A stretch of DNA of 54,619 bases, taken from positions 1-54,619 of the forward strand of contig CAZKAQ010000011.1 of the NCBI GenBank assembly GCA_964550655.1. Reading direction: 5' to 3'. The translations under genes and the position numbers were made by a program. Below the pieces are notes generated by a model. That model was not told where the DNA came from. It saw nothing but the letters and a program-made list of their open reading frames with translations, and did not search any database. The stretch's first letter is position 1. Every line of letters starts with the position of its first letter. The stretch comes from GCA-1730015 sp964550655 (GTDB taxonomy: Bacteria; Pseudomonadota; Gammaproteobacteria; Granulosicoccales; Granulosicoccaceae). This document shows, piece by piece, positions 35,593-44,678 of the stretch.

Positions 35593-36936
35593 TCATTTAA
35601 CACCCGGAGTACCATCGAAGTGTTTTTCAAGATCAGCCCAGCAATCGATGTAATTAGCCTGCAGAGGTGCTTCTTTAGCCGCATATTCAGTCAAATGCTG
35701 AGGAAATCGTGTCTCGAACATAAAGCTCATGGTATCGCTCAGTTTTTCGGCCTGAAGGTTCGCGTTTGACGCTTTCTCAAATGCCTGACGATCCGGCCCA
35801 TGCGGCAACATCATGTTATGCAAGCTCAGACCGCCCGGTGCAAAACCCTGTGGCTTGGCATCGTATTGCCCGTAGATGTTACCCATCAATTCGCTCATGA
35901 CGTTCTTGTGGTACCAGGGCGGACGAAAGGTATTTTCCGCTACCAGCCATCGCTCACGGAATAAAACAAAATCAATATTCGCCGTGCCCTCAACGCCAGA
36001 AGGTGCAGTCAATACGGTAAAGATAGAAGGGTCGGGATGATCGAAGAGAATCGCACCGACGGGACAGTAATTTTTTAGATCATACTTACACGGTGCGTAA
36101 TTTCCGTGCCACGCCACAACATCAAGCGGGCTGTGATCGATCTCACAGCGGTGAAACTGACCACACCACTTGATCGTAATAAGAGACCTGACATCTTTGT
36201 CTTCAAACGCTGCAACGGGTGTTTTAAAGTCGCGGGAGTTCGCCATACAGTTAGCGCCGATTGGACCACGCGAAGGTAAATAAAATTTCTGCCCGTAGTT
36301 TTCACAAACAAAGCCTCTGCACTCACCGGTAAGTACTTCCACCCGGTACAGCAATCCACGAGGCAGGAGTATAATCTCCTGCGGCTCGACATCTATCACG
36401 CCAAGTTCAGTAGCGAATCTCAACTTACCTTGCTGAGGTACCACCAGTAGCTCGGAATCAGCGGAGTAAAAATACTCATCAGTCATGCTTTCATTGACAA
36501 GATAAACATGACTTGCCATACCGGTCTGCGTATTTACATCACCCGCTGTTGTCATGGTATGCATACCGGTAATCCAGTTCAAAGGCTCTTCTGGCACTGA
36601 AACCGGGTCCCAGCGATACTGACCCAGACTGGTCAGATCGGCAACAATATTGGGCGCTGATTTCCAATGCGCTACATCATAGCGTTGAAAACGTCCGCAA
36701 TGTTTTACTGAAGGTCGAATGCGATAACACCAGGTGCGCTCATTACTATGAGACGGCGCTGTAAACGCAGTGCCTGACAACTGTTCACCATAAAGACCGT
36801 AATTGCATTTTTGCGGACTGTTCATGCCTTGCGGCAAAGCATCCGGCAGGGCTTCAGTTTCAAAGTCATTGCCGAAGCCGGGCATATAATCCGCTGTTGA
36901 CGAAGTACCGCGACCGTCTGATTGTTTTTTTTTCAT
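35593..36936 (-). CDS. hmgA: Homogentisate 1,2-dioxygenase
   Basis: Fe(II) ring-cleavage enzyme of tyrosine and phenylalanine catabolism: homogentisate to maleylacetoacetate. The N-terminal family signature YMPGFGNDFETEALP lies near residue 18. Iron ligand segments are PPWYHKNVMSELMG near 335-350 (His and Glu) and SLHNMMLPHGPD near 370-380 (His), plus AWHGNYAPCKYDL. Length 447 is normal. No fahA, maiA or hpd neighbours are visible, so the pathway genes are dispersed. Confidence 0.96.
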   Translation of the reverse strand: MKKKQSDGRGTSSTADYMPGFGNDFETEALPDALPQGMNSPQKCNYGLYGEQLSGTAFTAPSHSNERTWCYRIRPSVKHCGRFQRYDVAHWKSAPNIVADLTSLGQYRWDPVSVPEEPLNWITGMHTMTTAGDVNTQTGMASHVYLVNESMTDEYFYSADSELLVVPQQGKLRFATELGVIDVEPQEIILLPRGLLYRVEVLTGECRGFVCENYGQKFYLPSRGPIGANCMANSRDFKTPVAAFEDKDVRSLITIKWCGQFHRCEIDHSPLDVVAWHGNYAPCKYDLKNYCPVGAILFDHPDPSIFTVLTAPSGVEGTANIDFVLFRERWLVAENTFRPPWYHKNVMSELMGNIYGQYDAKPQGFAPGGLSLHNMMLPHGPDRQAFEKASNANLQAEKLSDTMSFMFETRFPQHLTEYAAKEAPLQANYIDCWADLEKHFDGTPGVK

Positions 36937-37233
36937 GCCGAGGCTTGTCCCGTTTCAGGCAATAACTGCATTGGCTATAAAAATCGCACTTTCAATTGAT
37001 CGGGTAGCAGAGACAGAGTGTTCACGCCTCGCACCGGAGACACTCAATTGAGGAACATTGGAACCTTTGATTATACAGATCCAAGTTTCACCGTTAGCAA
37101 GATATTGTCGGCACGGACCCGACGCATCAGCTGCAAGGCCGGCTCGCCATTAGACTAGCCGTTTAGAGGTCCGGCACAAAAAAACTGCTCGAGGCAGCTT
37201 GTTTTCCTGGAAAGAACATGGCGGGAAATTAAA
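36937..37233. other. Intergenic region hmgA to tRNA-Phe
   Basis: 297 bp. It holds the tRNA terminator (37178-37200) and presumably the hmgA promoter, which I cannot place. No ORF of note. Confidence 0.55.
37178..37200 (-). terminator. Terminator of tRNA-Phe gene
   Basis: On the minus strand AAGCTGC-CTCGA-GCAGTTT forms a seven-pair stem with one G-T wobble and is followed by a run of seven T. It lies 34 bp past the CCA end of the tRNA. Confidence 0.75.
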
Positions 37234-37309
37234 TGGTGGCCAGGGACGGAATCGAACCGCCGACACGGGGATTTTCAGTCCCCTGCTCTACCGACTGAGC
37301 TACCTGGCC
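37234..37309 (-). tRNA. tRNA-Phe (GAA)
   Basis: 76 nt including an encoded CCA. Acceptor stem GGCCAGG/CCTGGCC, D-arm GCTCAGTCGGTAGAGC, anticodon arm GGGGACTGAAAATCCCC with anticodon GAA, variable loop GTGTC and T-arm GGCGGTTCGATTCCGTC. All stems pair as expected. It stands alone, 140 bp downstream of yggX on the same strand, with its own terminator. Confidence 0.97.
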
Positions 37310-37449
37310 CGGGAAGGTCACATCGGCGAGATCACATCGCTACTTTGTGCCGCCTTTCAGACAGAGGCGTATTAGACCACAGTCCCGCCGTGAGTCAAGG
37401 CCGGCATCAAAACTGCGGTGCATAGTCCGTATTCGGCCGTGCTATTGGC

Positions 37450-37722
37450 TCAGTCACTTTGAGGCACGAAACCCTCGGGTTTATCCGAACCGCCACCGAA
37501 GAAGAATTTCTCCATCTCTTCTTCTAAAAACTTACGCGCCTTCGGGTCGACCGGTGTCAGGCGATATTCATTGATCAGCATCGTCTGATGACCCATCCAC
37601 GATTGCCACGCTTCTTTCGACACACTTGTATAAATCCGCTTGCCGAGATCTCCCGGATAAGTAGGTCGGTCGAGACCTTCAGCTTCTTTGTCGAGTTTGA
37701 CGCAATTAACCATGCGAGCCAT
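37450..37722 (-). CDS. YggX oxidative damage protection / Fe(II) trafficking protein
   Basis: 90 residues from ATG 37722 with AGGAGG at ideal distance; the longer frame adds eight residues and is rejected. The family starts exactly MARMVNCVKL, with the conserved Cys, and includes YPGDLGKRIY and SWMGHQTMLINEYRL. Small cytoplasmic protein protecting Fe-S clusters from oxidants, also implicated in iron delivery. It lies 44 bp after mutY; the pairing is widespread and logical since MutY holds a 4Fe-4S cluster. Confidence 0.95.
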   Translation of the reverse strand: MARMVNCVKLDKEAEGLDRPTYPGDLGKRIYTSVSKEAWQSWMGHQTMLINEYRLTPVDPKARKFLEEEMEKFFFGGGSDKPEGFVPQSD

Positions 37723-37766
37723 GGTGTCCTCCTGAAAATTTAACATAGGTGTTCACAGCAACCAGT

Positions 37767-38834
37767 CTACAGCAGAGTGTGGGTAAGTTTTTCCAGTAAA
37801 CGCTTCACCGGAGCCGCACAGCCGCCTGGCAGTTCACCGGCCACCCAGCAATGATTGTCCTCATCCATAATGCGTCGACCGGAGGTTCGATTCAATGCAA
37901 TTTTAATCGGCATGATCTCAAGATCAAAATGCGTAAAGCTGTGTTTCACCTCGTGCCAGTGCTCGGTTTCATCACGGTCATACTGTCCGAGTGCATCGGC
38001 AAATTGATACAAGCCGGCAAGATCATCGAATTGCGGAAAACTCCAAAGTCCGCCCCAGATACCACTCGGTGGCCTTCGCTGCAATAATACCGCATCGTCT
38101 TTTGTCAACAACAGCATGCGTGTCTTTTTGACTGGTTTGATTTTCTTTGGTTTCTTATGTGGCCAGTCTGTCGGCGAGCCGGATTGATAAGCCTGACAGT
38201 TTTTCTGCAGCGGACAATGCGCACAATCCGGTTTTGAGCGGGTACAAACGGTGGCACCCAGATCCATCATCGCCTGATTGAATCTGGCGGTATTTTCAAG
38301 CGGTGTCAGTGCAGTTGTCAGCGACCATAATTTTTTCTCTACCGCGGCCTGACCATACCAGCCATCGACACAGTGATAACGACACAGTACGCGCTTCACA
38401 TTGCCATCGAGTATCGGTGCTGACTTGTTGTACCCGAGGCTTACAATGGCACCTGCAGTAGAACGTCCGATTCCAGGCAACGTCACCAACGCTTCAACAG
38501 TGGCTGGTAACTCGCCATTATGTTGCGTAACAACTACCTCGGCTGCTTTATGCAGGTTGCGCCCGCGTGCGTAGTAACCCAGTCCGGTCCACAGCGCCAA
38601 TACTTCATCCTGACTGGCAGAAGCCAACGCCTCTACTGAGCTGAAGCGTTGCATAAAGCGCTGAAAATACGGTATTACCGTTGTGACCTGCGTTTGCTGC
38701 AACATGATTTCAGAAACCCAGACACGGTAGGGCGTCGGGTTCTGCTGCCACGGTAAATCTTTACGACCACTGACTTCAAACCAGTCCAATACCGATGTCG
38801 CGAAGGCAGCAGATTGTTTCCCGGTAGCTATCAC
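37767..38834 (-). CDS. mutY: A/G-specific adenine DNA glycosylase
   Basis: Removes adenine mispaired with 8-oxoguanine. Starts with GTG at 38834. Motifs: VSEIMLQQTQVTTV (catalytic Glu), HhH hairpin LPGIGRSTAGAI, catalytic Asp in ILDGNVKRVL, Fe-S cysteines in CTRSKPDCAHCPLQKNC, and a C-terminal NUDIX-like 8-oxoG recognition domain from about 225 (RMLLLTKDDAVLLQRR). Length 355 is standard. Sits between asmA and yggX, the same order as in E. coli and Pseudomonas. Confidence 0.97.
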   Translation of the reverse strand: MIATGKQSAAFATSVLDWFEVSGRKDLPWQQNPTPYRVWVSEIMLQQTQVTTVIPYFQRFMQRFSSVEALASASQDEVLALWTGLGYYARGRNLHKAAEVVVTQHNGELPATVEALVTLPGIGRSTAGAIVSLGYNKSAPILDGNVKRVLCRYHCVDGWYGQAAVEKKLWSLTTALTPLENTARFNQAMMDLGATVCTRSKPDCAHCPLQKNCQAYQSGSPTDWPHKKPKKIKPVKKTRMLLLTKDDAVLLQRRPPSGIWGGLWSFPQFDDLAGLYQFADALGQYDRDETEHWHEVKHSFTHFDLEIMPIKIALNRTSGRRIMDEDNHCWVAGELPGGCAAPVKRLLEKLTHTLL

Positions 38835-38921
38835 AATCGAGTTTGCAGGAGCTTATCCGTTAACACAGGGGATAAACCTGCACTGTGGCAACCATTCCAT
38901 GACGCAGTGTTCGTTGCATAC

Positions 38922-41468
38922 TTAATTCTCACTCAGCAACTCATCCAGATCTTCTTTCAGATTATTCTGTAGTCGATCTTTCAGCGCGTTTTTGTCAGGT
39001 TCCTGCTGTTGAGTTTCTTCCACGGGAATCGTTTCAAGTTGTTGTTTTTGGCGTATGATTTCCGCTGCTTCCTGCTGCTCTGCTTCCAGTCGTCGTCGCA
39101 GAGCCTCTTTCTCAGAGAGAATAGTTTGTTTGGTACTTTGCTGCACTGAGTCAGACTGTCCTGTGTATCGCGACTCAACTTCACTGGTCAAACCTGATTG
39201 GAAGGTTTTCAATAACAACTGAGGTAAGTCGACAGAAAGATCTGTATACAGCCCGCGAATCGGTATAGCGTATTCATTTCCTGCCAGACGATGCAGAGCT
39301 TCATCCTGCGCGGTTTGCTCACCAGAGGTCACGGTGAGGTGCAGTAAAACATCAACCGTGTGGGTGCTGACATTAACACCACCTTCACCGGTTAACTGTA
39401 CGAGCGGCGACAAAAATACCAGGTCATCGCTTTTTAACACACCATCTGCCAGCACCGCTGACAAACTGTATTCGCTAAACTCGGTTACCGGTAACACGTC
39501 TTGCGTTGTTTCAGTGCCAGCGCTGTCATGGACGACCACGCCATCGGAAATTTGCCTGCCGACATCACGTAGCTCGGCAGCTATATCAATCCCTTTGAGC
39601 TCGCCGTCAGTGACTCGTAGTGACAACGCACCGGAAGCATGTTCAAGAAACTGCGACAATCCAAGGCCGCGCGAGGCAGGCACACGCGATAGTAAATCCA
39701 TGCTCAGGTTGGCGACACCGCTGAAAGGCGCCTCTTTATCAAACACATCATGTAACCATCGATCTGCATTCAAACCGTTCATGTTACCAGTGACTGTCAG
39801 TAGTGGTTCGTCAGATTGCACATCCAAAGAGGCTGCTGCAAAGAGCGACCCTGAATAGAGATCCGCCTTCACTCGCGTGATTTCAAGACGGCCGTTTTCA
39901 GCCAACAGAGGAACCTCTACATTCTGTGCGACCATGCCAGCCAGAGTCATTTCCCCGAATGACAATTTACCCTCTGCTGTCAGTTGTCGTAATGTATCAA
40001 CCGACAATAACGGCTCAAGAGGTTTGTTCTCTGCATCGGTCGCAGTGGTGTTTGCTATCAGGGGTACATAACTATCGAGGTTGATTTGATCTACCGACAC
40101 ATCATAGGTGACAGACCGTGTGTCTGTATTAATATCGGAGAATTGAACACTGCCGGTGATATGTGAATCATCCAGCTGCAGATCGATCTGGTTAAAAGAC
40201 AGAAGCTCGCCGGACTGTCGAATGTCGACCAATAGCTGCGCTTGTTGCATGACGGAGTCATCTTCAAACGCCAACTCGAAACTATCCAACCAGGGCGCCG
40301 GGTTAAATGGATCCGTTCGTAACCAACCACTGAATACGCCCGGGCCCGCAGGATGGGCAATTTGAAAATCACCTGTCAGGTTGATGTCATTAACCGACGC
40401 TTCAAAATTTTGCAGATGCAGCACATCCTGCAGGTATTCAAACTGAACAGAGAAGCGCGATTTCTGCAAAAGTTCAGTGGGAAACTGATCCAGGCCGGCA
40501 ATGTTGAGTTGTTCGACCGCAGACGCTGCATCGAAATCACCGCTCATCAACATGCCGCTTAAACGAGGCTTATCCTGCAGATCAGTGGCATGGATTTCAC
40601 CACTTAAAGAAACACCGGAGAGCAACCCGTCGGTGACTTTGATATCTATAGTCTGGTTGTTGAGATCAGCAACCAGTTCGCCATTTGAAGAGAATGGCAA
40701 AGACTCAAGCGGCAAGGCTGCACCTGAACTGACCGTGCTGAGCTTAAGATCCCGCAGGGCGTAGATGTTGTTAACAAGATCAACCGCAATCTCACCGCTG
40801 GAGGTGACTACTGATGTCAGCCCCGATGCAGCACTGGTGATAAAATCAAAGTTGGCTTCAAATGCAAAGGGCTCAGACAACACCACTGTACCCGTATTGA
40901 CATTCAGTTCATTGACAGCCAGAAAACTTGCATCGCGTTCATCAGTATAAGCGACTTTGGAGTCAACTATCTGAACATCGCCGGCTGATAAAGCGGCGAT
41001 TAACGGTGCACCGGCTTCAATCTCCTGTACAACATTATCATCCGACTTCGTCTCGACCACCGCGGTAGTGGCCATTAAATCATCCCAGTTGGTTTTACCG
41101 TCTGCATCACGCTGCAGATTCAGAGACAAGCCTCTCAAGACCACCTTTTTTAACTTGATGTCGCCCGTCAGTAAGGGCAGCACATACAGCTGTAGTTCAC
41201 CGGAACTGACCGTTGCGAATTCAGTATCACTAAACTCCTCTGCGTTAGCCATAAGGACATCCGTCAGGCTAAGTCCGAACCACGGAAACAAGTTGGCTGT
41301 CACTGCGCCATTGATCTGCAATTCACGCCCTGTTTGCTCAAGGACGATCGATTCTATGAGTGCTTTCTGGCGTTTCAGATCAACATATTCCACAGCAAAC
41401 ACAGCCACCACGACAATGATTGTCAAAAGCGCAATCAAGCCGAGTTTTATATGGTTCAGGTGTGTCAT
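38922..41468 (-). CDS. asmA: AsmA family protein
   Basis: 848 residues. N-terminal signal-anchor helix (about 8-27), AsmA N-terminal domain starting LQINGAVTANLFPWFGLSL, a long beta-rich middle and the AsmA_2 region near 550-720 (FSGVANLSMDLLSR, SLRVTDGELKGIDI). The last about 90 residues form a Gln/Glu-rich probable coiled coil. AsmA-like proteins are inner-membrane bridge-type proteins implicated in phospholipid and outer-membrane homeostasis. Precedes mutY by 87 bp. Confidence 0.9.
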   Translation of the reverse strand: MTHLNHIKLGLIALLTIIVVVAVFAVEYVDLKRQKALIESIVLEQTGRELQINGAVTANLFPWFGLSLTDVLMANAEEFSDTEFATVSSGELQLYVLPLLTGDIKLKKVVLRGLSLNLQRDADGKTNWDDLMATTAVVETKSDDNVVQEIEAGAPLIAALSAGDVQIVDSKVAYTDERDASFLAVNELNVNTGTVVLSEPFAFEANFDFITSAASGLTSVVTSSGEIAVDLVNNIYALRDLKLSTVSSGAALPLESLPFSSNGELVADLNNQTIDIKVTDGLLSGVSLSGEIHATDLQDKPRLSGMLMSGDFDAASAVEQLNIAGLDQFPTELLQKSRFSVQFEYLQDVLHLQNFEASVNDINLTGDFQIAHPAGPGVFSGWLRTDPFNPAPWLDSFELAFEDDSVMQQAQLLVDIRQSGELLSFNQIDLQLDDSHITGSVQFSDINTDTRSVTYDVSVDQINLDSYVPLIANTTATDAENKPLEPLLSVDTLRQLTAEGKLSFGEMTLAGMVAQNVEVPLLAENGRLEITRVKADLYSGSLFAAASLDVQSDEPLLTVTGNMNGLNADRWLHDVFDKEAPFSGVANLSMDLLSRVPASRGLGLSQFLEHASGALSLRVTDGELKGIDIAAELRDVGRQISDGVVVHDSAGTETTQDVLPVTEFSEYSLSAVLADGVLKSDDLVFLSPLVQLTGEGGVNVSTHTVDVLLHLTVTSGEQTAQDEALHRLAGNEYAIPIRGLYTDLSVDLPQLLLKTFQSGLTSEVESRYTGQSDSVQQSTKQTILSEKEALRRRLEAEQQEAAEIIRQKQQLETIPVEETQQQEPDKNALKDRLQNNLKEDLDELLSEN

Positions 41469-41679
41469 TCAGTCAGTGTATCTGCGATATCGTTACAAAA
41501 CTGCGTATTGTGCATCAGCCGATACACCGAATAAACAAAAAAACCGTGCCGCGAGGTGTCAATTTTCAAAAAGACTCTGGAGGCACGCCTCAGTATGAAT
41601 AAGGTATCGAATTTTTGCTGTTAAGTAGCTTCTAATTATAGGCGGTATTGTCAAAACGGCCGCTTGTTGAGCCGACACG

Positions 41680-42156
41680 CTACTCTGCCTGCCAATGGCC
41701 GGATTTGCCGCCTTGCTTTTCCAGCAAGCGGATATCTGTCATACACATTCCGCGATCAACCGCTTTGCACATATCATAGATAGTTAACAAGGCAACCTGC
41801 ACCGCCGTCAGTGCTTCCATTTCGACACCGGTTTGTGAAAGAGTCTCAGTGCGCACTTCGCAGTCTATAGACGAGCCTTCGTTATCAATGTGATAGGACA
41901 CGTCAACGTGGGTCAGACCAATCGGATGACACAGCGGAATCAGATCACTGGTGCGCTTGCTCGCCATGATTGCCGCTACCCGGGCAATACCCAGCACATC
42001 ACCCTTTTTATGTTTGCCCGCCGTGATCATCTGCAAGGTATTGGCTTGCATCCTGATGGAGCCCGTAGCCACAGCCACCCGTTTGGTGATGTCTTTATCA
42101 CCGACATCTACCATGTGAGCGTGGCCCTGTTGATTAAAATGCGTCAAATCAGACAT
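41680..42156 (-). CDS. moaC: Cyclic pyranopterin monophosphate synthase MoaC
   Basis: Second step of molybdenum cofactor synthesis, forming cPMP. 158 residues with the conserved stretches KKGDVLGIARVAAIMASKRT, LIPLCHPI, THVDV and the active-site VEMEALTAVQVALLTIYDMCKA. Divergent from moaD-moaE with 144 bp between; moaA is not in the window. Confidence 0.97.
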   Translation of the reverse strand: MSDLTHFNQQGHAHMVDVGDKDITKRVAVATGSIRMQANTLQMITAGKHKKGDVLGIARVAAIMASKRTSDLIPLCHPIGLTHVDVSYHIDNEGSSIDCEVRTETLSQTGVEMEALTAVQVALLTIYDMCKAVDRGMCMTDIRLLEKQGGKSGHWQAE

Positions 42157-42300
42157 GCAGCAAAGTCCTGTAGATCATGTGTCAACTGCCCCCGACAGGC
42201 CAATCGGGCACTGGTTGTCAGCCGGCAGGCTTTTGTCAGAGACTACACAAAGCGAGACCGAAATAATTGCGCCGATGGCTGTGACAGGCATAATGGGGAC

Positions 42301-42534
42301 ATGACCATCAAAGTTAAATGTTTCGCCAGTATGCGTGAATATCTCGATCTGAGCGAACGTGAAATCGCCATTGACGGCATAAAAACGGTGGCTGACGTAT
42401 GGCACTCCATTGCCGGCGACAAACCGATGCCGGACAATACACTCTGCGCGGTTAACCAGAGCCAGGCCAATCTGCAGTACAGCGTCAGCAGCGGTGATGA
42501 AGTGGCATTTTTCCCACCCGTGACCGGAGGCTAG
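42301..42534 (+). CDS. moaD: Molybdopterin synthase sulfur carrier subunit MoaD
   Basis: Ubiquitin-like sulfur carrier of 77 residues. ATG 42301 follows GGGGA and yields the family start MTIKVKCFASMREYL; the longer open frame from 41890 crosses moaC and is rejected. C terminus FFPPVTGG ends in the GlyGly needed for thiocarboxylation. moaE begins 5 bp later. Confidence 0.95.
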   Translation: MTIKVKCFASMREYLDLSEREIAIDGIKTVADVWHSIAGDKPMPDNTLCAVNQSQANLQYSVSSGDEVAFFPPVTGG

Positions 42535-42539
42535 CCTGC

Positions 42540-43031
42540 ATGGCTTCAGACAACCCGACCCCTAAAGTTGACCCGACCCGATCGGTCAAAGTCACCACCG
42601 AGGCACTTGAGCCATGGCAGGAACTTGCGACCTATCAGGCTGATCACCTTCCGTCCGGGCAGTTCGGTGCAACAGCAACTTTTGTTGGCACAATGCGCGA
42701 CTTCAATGAGGGTGACGATGTCACCGGCATGACGCTGGAGCACTATCCCGGGATGACAGAAGCGCAATTACAGCTCATCATTGATGAAGCACACCAACAG
42801 TGGCCACTGAATGATGTATTGATTGTGCATCGAGTCGGTGCATTGCTGCCAGGAGACCCCATCGTGTTGGTCGCCTGCTGGTCTGCCCACCGTGCGGCGG
42901 CGTTCGACGCATGCCGCCATCTGATGGAAGCACTCAAATCACAGGCACCGTTCTGGAAAAAAGAACAGCTGGATAATCAAAGCCACCGCTGGGTAGAAAA
43001 AAATACTGACGGCTATCAGACCCGGTCATAA
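42540..43031 (+). CDS. moaE: Molybdopterin synthase catalytic subunit MoaE
   Basis: 163 residues. Hallmarks: GATATFVGTMRDFNEG, LEHYPGMTEAQL, VHRVGALLPGD, AHRAAAFDACRHLMEALK and the Lys in APFWKKE that forms the active site with the MoaD tail. An N-terminal extension of about 20 residues compared with E. coli MoaE. Coupled to moaD. Confidence 0.96.
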   Translation: MASDNPTPKVDPTRSVKVTTEALEPWQELATYQADHLPSGQFGATATFVGTMRDFNEGDDVTGMTLEHYPGMTEAQLQLIIDEAHQQWPLNDVLIVHRVGALLPGDPIVLVACWSAHRAAAFDACRHLMEALKSQAPFWKKEQLDNQSHRWVEKNTDGYQTRS

Positions 43032-43064
43032 CTTAAGTTAGCGCGCAAATCGACAGACAACTGG

Positions 43065-44420
43065 TCATTGCACCACGACCGTCTGACGATACCTGCCGCG
43101 CTGAATATCCACTACCGACTTGCCAGTTTGCAGCTGCACCGCATCCATCATATCTTCGACCGAACTCACGTTTAAGTTATTGACTGACAGCACGATATCA
43201 CCACGCTTAAAGCCATACTGTTCCATTCGGCTGCCACGTCTGACACTGCTGATGGCAACCACCGGACGTCCGTTCGAGATATAGTTTTCAAACACCATCC
43301 CTTCGAGATGGCTGGCAAGCTCAACACCACTGACAACTGTCAGATCCGATTCACCAACAGTAACATCAGTAATATACTGTTGATTTTCTCTGATGAATCT
43401 GACCTCTACCCGTTCGCCAACATTCAATAAACCAATCGCATTTTTCACTTGATTGACTGTACGCACTTTGCGTCCGTTAATTTCAGTCAGTACATCACCG
43501 CGTTGCAAACCCGCTATAGCGGCAGAAGATTCTGTTTCAACGTCAGAAATCACAACACCACGTTTGACACCAAAAACCTGTTGCAATTCTTCTGTCAGTT
43601 CCTGCAACAAGACACCGAATTTGCCGCGCCGCACTTCACCATCGCTAATCAGCTGTCCGGTGAGATCCTGAGCAAGGTTTGACGGAATCGCAAAACCGAT
43701 ACCGACATTACCCCCTGAAGGACCGACAATCGCGGTATTGATACCCACCAGCTCACCACGCAGGTTGACCAGCGCACCACCTGAGTTGCCCGGGTTAATG
43801 GAAGCATCGGTTTGAATAAAATCTTCAATCTCCTCAATGCCAAGTCCGCTTCGCCCGAGTGCCGAGACAATGCCTGATGTGACTGTCTGACCAAGACCAA
43901 ACGGATTGCCGATAGCGACGACAAAATCACCTACCCGCAGTTGATCAGAATCTGCCCAGCGCAGAGCCGTAAGATCTGTAGCCTGTATTCGAATCACTGC
44001 AATATCAGTATCAGGATCCTGACCAATCAAGGTGGCAATGAACTCGCGACCATCAGTTAACGTAACAAGAATTTCTTCAGCATCTTCGATAACGTGATTG
44101 TTGGTAATCACCAGTCCCTGATCTGCATCGACAATAACGCCGGAACCCAGGCTCTGGGTTTGCTTTCGTTGCGAGCGTTGCGGCGCGTCAAAGAAGTGTT
44201 TGAAGAACGGGTCTTCAAATAAAGGATTGGAGCGTTGCACCGAGCCGCGAGTGGAGATATTCACCACCGCAATGGTGGTCTTCTCCAGCATCGGTGCCAG
44301 ACTGGGCAACGGCTCACCGTCTACACTTGCCGGCAAGCCAGCGGCTGATGTGATATGCGGCGAGCTGAAAAATACAATAAGGCTGATCGCCAGCAATCGT
44401 AAGGAAGTCAACAGATTCAT
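43065..44420 (-). CDS. DegP/DegQ (HtrA) periplasmic serine protease
   Basis: 451 residues with a signal peptide ending near TSAA. S1C protease domain with triad segments TNNHVIED (His about 106), DTDIAVI (Asp about 138) and NPGNSGGALVN (Ser about 213), a Q-linker-like loop between residues 60 and 80 (FFDAPQRSQRKQTQ), and two PDZ domains (about 260-345 and 365-450). Length and domain makeup fit DegQ/MucD. Handles periplasmic protein quality control. Convergent with moaE. Confidence 0.93.
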   Translation of the reverse strand: MNLLTSLRLLAISLIVFFSSPHITSAAGLPASVDGEPLPSLAPMLEKTTIAVVNISTRGSVQRSNPLFEDPFFKHFFDAPQRSQRKQTQSLGSGVIVDADQGLVITNNHVIEDAEEILVTLTDGREFIATLIGQDPDTDIAVIRIQATDLTALRWADSDQLRVGDFVVAIGNPFGLGQTVTSGIVSALGRSGLGIEEIEDFIQTDASINPGNSGGALVNLRGELVGINTAIVGPSGGNVGIGFAIPSNLAQDLTGQLISDGEVRRGKFGVLLQELTEELQQVFGVKRGVVISDVETESSAAIAGLQRGDVLTEINGRKVRTVNQVKNAIGLLNVGERVEVRFIRENQQYITDVTVGESDLTVVSGVELASHLEGMVFENYISNGRPVVAISSVRRGSRMEQYGFKRGDIVLSVNNLNVSSVEDMMDAVQLQTGKSVVDIQRGRYRQTVVVQ

Positions 44421-44471
44421 GATTGCAAGATTACTTTTTTCTCGTTAGCACTATTCTACATTCTGGAACCG

Positions 44472-44633
44472 GGAGTCTGCGCGGCAGAACCTCCGCTACT
44501 GCGAACGCACCCTGGCAGTGTGTTTTTATCGATCCTTTACGTTGCATATGAATAACTATGCGCCGAAAACGATCGTAAAAACACCCTCGCCATGGCACGT
44601 TCTCGCTACGCGGAATTCTACCACGCAGACTCC
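44472..44633. repeat. 162-bp inverted-repeat element (MITE-like)
   Basis: Terminal inverted repeats GGAGTCTGCGCGGCAGAA and TTCTACCACGCAGACTCC (16 of 18 match). A second nested inverted repeat lies inside: GTGTTTTTA(T)CGATC at 44520-44534 and GATCGTAAAAACAC at 44571-44584. No coding capacity. The first 33 bp recur with one mismatch at the window end (54587-54619). Located between degQ and glpD. Confidence 0.8.
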
Positions 44634-44678
44634 AGTCAAGATTAACAATGCCTGACGGTCAATGCCAACAGTTGTCGG

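Noticed and set aside
41890..42300. Extension of moaD upstream over moaC
   Set aside because: It overlaps moaC in antisense; the family start is ATG 42301 with a ribosome binding site.
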